In this document: one piece after another, positions 59,351 to 64,000 of the stretch
Layout of the letters: every line of letters starts with the position of its first letter
How positions within the stretch are numbered: position 1 is the first letter of the stretch
NCBI GenBank assembly: GCA_963457665.1
Contig: OY735215.1
Span: 26,020,097 to 26,084,096, forward strand
Source: Thysanoteuthis rhombus
Taxonomy: Eukaryota; Mollusca; Cephalopoda; Oegopsida; Thysanoteuthidae
Reading direction: 5' to 3'
Length of the DNA stretch: 64,000 nucleotides
The notes under the pieces: generated by a model
Told to the model about the DNA's origin: nothing
The model's database searches: none
What the model saw: only the letters and a program-made list of their open reading frames with translations
Program-made: the position numbers and the translations under genes

Positions 59351-59689
59351 TGGGTTTTTTTAATAACATTTGAATTTTTCAGAATCTTAATGTTTTTTTC
59401 ACTCTATTTTAAATGTTTTGCACTGGAAAATTCCAGTGATGTTATAAATTGAATTTACTCTGACGTTATTTATTTTTTGATGGGATTTTTTTTTTTACAT
59501 GACTCCAAATTTTGACACTTAGGTTGTTCAATTATTGACTGCATGACGATCCTCTTTAGTTTAGAAATGTTTTACTTATAGTAATAAGCAAAGTTCATCG
59601 AAGTGATGATGCTTAGCAATATTTTCTGGATCAGGTTCCATGGTAAAACCTCTCTACCAGACAATTATAAACATTTTAGATTTTCATGT
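59351..59689. other. Gene-free spacer
   Basis: T-rich, nothing assigned. Confidence 0.3.
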
Positions 59690-60140
59690 GACTTTCAAAT
59701 GTTTATTTTGGACTTATGATAGTATAGAATCTCCCGTTTATCCCCACACCTATTAAGTCTGTTTTTGAAAGAATTTACATTTTTGGAGCTCACTTTTCCA
59801 TCAGGTGGACTATTCCATATACGTACTATGCGGACATCGAAACTACATTTTTATATATCCAGTCTGGCTCTGTGTTGGTACATGTTCCATCAGTTTTCTG
59901 TTCTCTTCAGTTCTTGATGAAACTACCTAACCTCTTGACTTACTTTCCATTCATGATTTTATATACTTCCATCATGTCTCCTCTTACTCTCCTATAGCTG
60001 AGAGTTGGTAGCTTCACATTACAGAGACACTTTTCTTGTAAGATTTGCCATCCCAGGTAATCATCTCCTTGCTCTCCTTTCAATTCCTTGGATTAACTCA
60101 ATGCGTTTTATTTTGTATGGTGTGCAGACTGCATGCTCTT
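59690..60140 (-). mobile_element. CR1/L2-like LINE 3' end
   Basis: On the - strand, in mixed frames: GMANLTRKVSL (family LxxLxYEERL), a YRRVRGDMMEVYKIMNGK-like stretch near 59960-60010, NIRKNFFSYRV-like remnants (here IYKNVVSMSA) near 59840, VYGIVHLMEK (family WNSLPEEVV) near 59800-59820, and a SFKNRLN-type end near 59760. Same class as the + strand fragment at 550-1000. Several frameshifts. Confidence 0.7.
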
Positions 60141-60453
60141 GGTAGGTTCGAACTAAGGATTATTTATTTCCCACTTTGTCAAAAACATGAATCTTATTGT
60201 AAATTCAAATGTTCTTCGAAACTATCATTTAGAATTTACAAAAAAAAAATTTTTAAACATTAAAATATATTGTCAGCAAAAATGTATTCCAAGAATTGTA
60301 ATTTTTCTCAATATATTTTATATTGAAATCCCTGGAAGTCAAAAAAATAATGGCTTTATTTCATTTTGCAAATATACTTGAGTTGACCATTTCATCAGCA
60401 TTAATGATGCATATGTATTTGCATGCAAGCAGATATAAATGAGATATATCTTC
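60141..60453. other. Gene-free spacer
   Basis: AT-rich, nothing assigned. Confidence 0.3.
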
Positions 60454-60466
60454 ATATATATATATG

Positions 60467-60507
<41 letters not shown>

Positions 60508-60508
60508 T
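60454..60508. repeat. (TA)n(GA)n microsatellite
   Basis: TA tract followed by about 26 bp of GA. Confidence 0.95.
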
Positions 60509-60693
60509 GCACTACAAAACTTTGAACTCAAGCAAATGAATTTTAATGCTGTCCAATAGTTAGTTGAGCAGTGATCATGAGTTGAGAAATTTTTATGAAA
60601 TTGTAATTGTCAAACATTTTCATTACCACTAAACTTTAAACTTGTTGACATTTGATGTGATATAAAGCATTCAAAGTTCAATTTATAGGTTTC

Positions 60694-60700
<7 letters not shown>

Positions 60701-60747
<47 letters not shown>

Positions 60748-60750
60748 TAT
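60701..60750. repeat. (TA)n microsatellite
   Basis: About 50 bp of TA just upstream of the hammerhead-bearing repeat at 60780. Confidence 0.95.
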
Positions 60751-60779
60751 AAATATGTTTGTAGGTACAAATTTATGTA

Positions 60780-60962
60780 GAACTGCATGTAAGTAAATAT
60801 ATTGCTTAAATTCTACGTTGGGCAGGAGTAAAATGTCAGCCTCTGGGTGTGAAGTGAAGGTTTCAATCCTGCCTTGTGGTACTGGATGAGATATTGGATA
60901 GTCTATAGCCATACTGAACAGTTGTAATACAACGGAAAAGCTGTCTGTGGATGACACAATTA
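60780..60962 (+). mobile_element. Hammerhead-bearing repeat, degenerate copy
   Basis: Collinear with the complement of 34541-34710: ATATATTGCTTAAATT, the B-box-like AGGTTTCAATCCTGCC, GGTACTGGATG, TAGTCTATAGCC, then a ribozyme-like end at 60909-60950. Only one ribozyme is present here, so it is a monomeric or truncated copy. It is followed by TA-rich sequence, as for the other copies. Confidence 0.75.
60909..60950 (+). ncRNA. Hammerhead ribozyme copy with core mutations
   Basis: CCATA / CTGAACA / GTTGTAATACAAC (perfect stem II) / GGAAAAGCTGTC / TGTGG. Compared with the SMUG1-intron copies, the core has G to C in CUGANGA and A to G in the GAAA box, and stem III has lost its first pair. Predicted to be inactive. 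Confidence 0.7.
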
Positions 60963-60969
60963 TCAATTA

Positions 60970-61525
60970 TTATTATATATGAATGTATGTATATGTATGA
61001 GGTATTATATATATATGTATGTGTATATATATGATATCATTTATATGTATATATATATAAATATATGTATGTTATACATATATATGAATATATATGTGAT
61101 ATATATATATATATGTATGTAAATGTTTGTGATATCATATGTATATAAATATGTATAAGTATATCATATATGTATGGACGTATATGTATGTGATATTATA
61201 TGTATATACATATATATAAGTATATCATATATATGTATGTGATATTATATATATGTATATATGTATTTAGTATCACATACATATATACATACATACATAT
61301 GATATCACATACTATACATATATATCTCTTGAGTTTTTCTCTTCACCTTGCAATTGCCATTTTCATCAACATTCTGTTGGATCACTTCACATCCACAATG
61401 CAAACATATATGTATATGTATAAATATGTATGATATGTGATATCATACATATGTTTATATGTATAAATATGTACAGTATGTGATATTATATATATGTGTA
61501 TATATATATTTGTGATATTATATTC
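60970..61525. repeat. TA-rich complex repeat with GTATGTGATATCATATG-like units
   Basis: Interrupted TA block with recurrent TATATGTATGTGATAT motifs and self-complementary GATATCATATG-like segments. A unique 80-bp island sits at about 61326-61405. Confidence 0.85.
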
Positions 61526-61539
61526 ATGTTTATCTAACC

Positions 61540-61800
61540 TGCAACCAATCGGGTAGCTGCTTCAATGTAACGTTCTTCTTACCATTGAACTAAACAGCTG
61601 TCAGTAATGCAAAGTCTCAGATAATTGTTCCAGCTTGAACCCTATTGGCCGCAGGTTTAATTCCTGCATTAGCCCCATTTTCTTTGATTGTTTATTCTAT
61701 TTACATTGTGTAGGCCTAATGATACATTCATCATGTACTAACAGGAGATTATTTCAAATAATATAACATAACACGATTCATAATCATTCTGTTGGATCAT
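61540..61800. mobile_element. tRNA-derived SINE, family 1, head-to-head junction
   Basis: At 61540-61612 the tRNA-like head is in - orientation (TTACCATTGAACTAAACAGC is the A-box complement). From about 61630 the B-box CAGGTTTAATTCCTGC and body (ACAGGAGATTATTTCAAAT) are in + orientation, so two copies meet head to head or one copy is partly inverted. Confidence 0.65.
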
Positions 61801-61955
61801 ATATCCATATCTTTATAATATAATTGTTGTGTTGAAAGAAACAAGTTGAGCAGATATAGACTGTGAATAACCAAAATGAAAATTTGGAGTTAGAACAGTT
61901 ATTTGGGCCTTTGCATTACCGGCGACTGTTTAGCTCAATGGTAAGAGCAATGTAT
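61800..61955 (+). mobile_element. tRNA-derived SINE, family 1, truncated unit
   Basis: The spacer part is followed by the A-box TTTAGCTCAATGGTAAGAGC at 61930-61949, after which TA repeats replace the rest. Confidence 0.65.
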
Positions 61956-61982
61956 ATATGTATATAAGTGTGTGTATGTCAT

Positions 61983-61985
<3 letters not shown>

Positions 61986-62075
<90 letters not shown>
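61986..62075. repeat. (TA)n microsatellite
   Basis: About 90 bp of TA with one TG interruption. Confidence 0.95.
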
Positions 62076-62079
<4 letters not shown>

Positions 62080-62729
62080 TGTATCAAGTAATATCTCATG
62101 TATACAATGATATCTATATGTTCTTTATATGATATATTGAATCTATGAAATCACCGAAATGGCAAAATATACATGTTTTTTTAAAAAAAGAAGTTGATTC
62201 ACTCTTATTACATCAACTTTTGATCAAATCAAAACTTCATATTTACTTATTTGATTACAAAAAAATACTGTAATTCTCTATAACCTGCTATCATAGGCAG
62301 ACTGCACCCTATGATTAAGCATTGATTTTGAATAAACAATGCATTCTCCTATGTATTTTCTGTATCCACTTCTTTGATCTGATTAGCATCTTTGAAATGT
62401 TTGCAGCAAGTCAGGAAATGTGAATTTTAATTTAAGCCACGTTAGGTAGTAATATTTTTTGTCCTCAAATTAACACAAGTTCTGAATGTGTGAGTGTAGT
62501 ATTTCGATCGTAACTGTACAATAGTAATTGTCCGCAGTGTAGATGATTACGAGCAAATAGTTGGGAAGGGAGAAGTCGATGAGTTAGTTGAATGTATGAA
62601 CGGACATTTATTTGAACATTAAAAAAAATCATGTCCTTGCCTAGCTGCAAATTAGTATACTACATGTTTGTGTACAGTGATTGTATGTGTATACGGGTGT
62701 GTTTTGAAAATAAATTCATCATCCCTTGA
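62076..62729. other. Gene-free spacer
   Basis: AT-rich, may include the pogo/Tigger 5' flank. No feature assigned. Confidence 0.3.
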
Positions 62730-63875
62730 AGATCTTCTTGTAGTACGGTGTTTGAACTGCGAGTTGTTGAGTTGGCTGAGAAAAATGGCAATCGCATTGC
62801 GACTCATTGTTTTGGATTTGATAAAAGCAATGTGAGACTGGAAAAACTCCAAGCCGCAATTTGACACTATACTAAGGGCTTGGTTTTGAGTATTATCCAA
62901 ATTTGTCTGAAAGTCAAACTGTTGGTTAAAGATCTAAAGATACCTGGATTTAAAACCTCTGCCAACTGGTATTATCATTTCATGACCCATCAAAATCTGT
63001 GCATGAGATAGAAGGTCAACATTAGCCAAAAGTGTTCCTATGAGGATGAGCTAACTTCATTCCAGTAAGACATAATCAAGCATAGAAAAATCCTTAATCT
63101 ACAACTGGCGCTCGTTAAGAATGCTGATCAAACATCACTTATTTTTTAATCTCCAGTGGGCACCACAGTCGAAAGGAAGAACATCAATACAGTTTCTGTT
63201 CGTACAATTGGCAATAAAAAATAAACATTGTTTCACTCTCATGTTTTCCAGTATGGTATATGGAACAAAGTATCCTATTATGTCATCTTTAAGTGGAAAA
63301 CTTTGCCAAAAGGCATCAGTTTCCCCTTCAGTTTGCAAGTGCCTTTCTAGAAAAAAAAGTTGGATGGATGATAAATTGATGAAAGACTGGGTCGATTGTG
63401 TCTGGGGGAAATGTGCTGGAGGTTTGACCTATGAAAACAACAGTTTGTTTGGGTTGGATACCTTCCGCTGTCATCACAATCTAGAGATCATTAAGCATCT
63501 CAAGACAAACCACAAAACGGAGGTGACTATGATCCCTGGCAGAATGACCTCCTCGCTACAGCCACTTGACATCAGCATCAATTGACCCTTGAAAATTGTC
63601 CTCAGAGCCAACATGGTGCCAAAAGTTTCACAAAAGGCAGTTGAATGCTTACTCCTGACCTGCTAAACTATGGATAAAGGATGAACTTGACAAACAAATT
63701 ATTGTCAAGTCATTCAAAAAGTCATGCTTATCAAATTTACTTAATGGAACTGAAGATGACACATTGTGAATAAACAAAGAGAGCCAAAAGGAGGAAAAAG
63801 AAGCAGCAGCTGTAGAGGAGAATTTTGATGATTGTGATGGGGAAAACCTTCATTTTGCCGATGGAATACAATAAA
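62730..63875 (+). pseudogene. pogo/Tigger-type DDE transposase remnant
   Basis: The N-terminal part near 62760-62860 reads VELAEKNGNRIALR followed by a DWKNSKPQFDT stretch (HTH linker). The TCGRKE-type RTIGNKK core follows near 63170-63225, then YGTKYPI...SLSGKLCQKA near 63256-63315. The open frame 63355-63585 gives WMDDKLMKDWVD, a GLDTFRCHHN stretch (family LDSFRGH, second catalytic Asp) and MIPGRMTSSLQPLDISIN (family VIPGGMTSQLQPLDVSINKPFK). A terminal 'LNGTEDD' is visible near 63742-63762. Stops and frameshifts occur, but the catalytic half is comparatively well kept. Confidence 0.85.
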
Positions 63876-64000
63876 TATAATCTGGAGAAAATGACAAATT
63901 CTCTTCTTTTGATTCTCTTTCTTGTTCAAAAACCTAATTTTCCTCTAATTTTTCTCTTAGTTTGGTCACATGATCACTGCTACTCACGCAACAAATATTA

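Noticed and set aside
1..64000. CRISPR arrays, prokaryotic operons or phage
   Set aside because: Spliced genes, metazoan transposons and pol III SINEs show a eukaryotic nuclear sequence; no direct-repeat/spacer pattern of CRISPR type was seen.

Overview
This window looks like non-coding-rich genomic DNA of an animal. Genes are split by GT-AG introns, coding density is very low, the base composition is AT-rich, and long (TA)n tracts and decayed metazoan-type transposons occur throughout. The mix (Penelope-like, RTE-like and CR1/L2-like retroelements, Tc1, mariner, hAT and pogo/Tigger transposases, tRNA- and 5S-derived SINEs, hammerhead-ribozyme repeats) fits a lophotrochozoan, plausibly a mollusc. 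That placement is inference; no lineage-defining gene is present.

Three protein-coding loci are supported. (1) An unrecognised acidic protein on the + strand, coding exons 3761-4123, 8849-8932 and 13773-13901, all joined in phase 0. (2) The uracil-DNA glycosylase SMUG1 on the - strand, three phase-0 exons (37985-37623, 35546-35427, 34331-33891) giving a complete 307-residue protein with both active-site motifs. (3) A single-exon PGRMC-type membrane-anchored cytochrome-b5-like haem protein on the - strand (55737-54916). SMUG1 acts in base excision repair and PGRMC in ER haem and sterol biology; nothing suggests that the three loci work together.

Layout: 1-3.7 kb, CR1-like and RTE-like LINE remnants and a long hairpin; 3.7-13.9 kb, the unknown gene, whose introns hold a minisatellite, an RTE fragment and a decayed Penelope-like element; 14-25 kb, Tc1, Penelope-like, SINE, hAT and Tc1 remnants with many (TA)n blocks; 25-31 kb, RTE end, a composite tRNA/5S SINE and two mariner copies; 33.9-38 kb, SMUG1; 41-43.7 kb, a 1.1-kb foldback element and paired SINEs; 48.7-52 kb, minisatellites; 54.9-55.7 kb, PGRMC; 59-64 kb, CR1-like LINE end, a degenerate ribozyme repeat, SINEs, TA-rich blocks and a pogo/Tigger transposase.

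The most interesting signal is a family of hammerhead-ribozyme repeats. Two copies with intact cores lie head to tail 287 bp apart inside SMUG1 intron 2, in the sense orientation of SMUG1, which is the architecture of a retrozyme or ribozyme-bearing SINE. Two degenerate copies lie at 23.2 kb and 60.9 kb.
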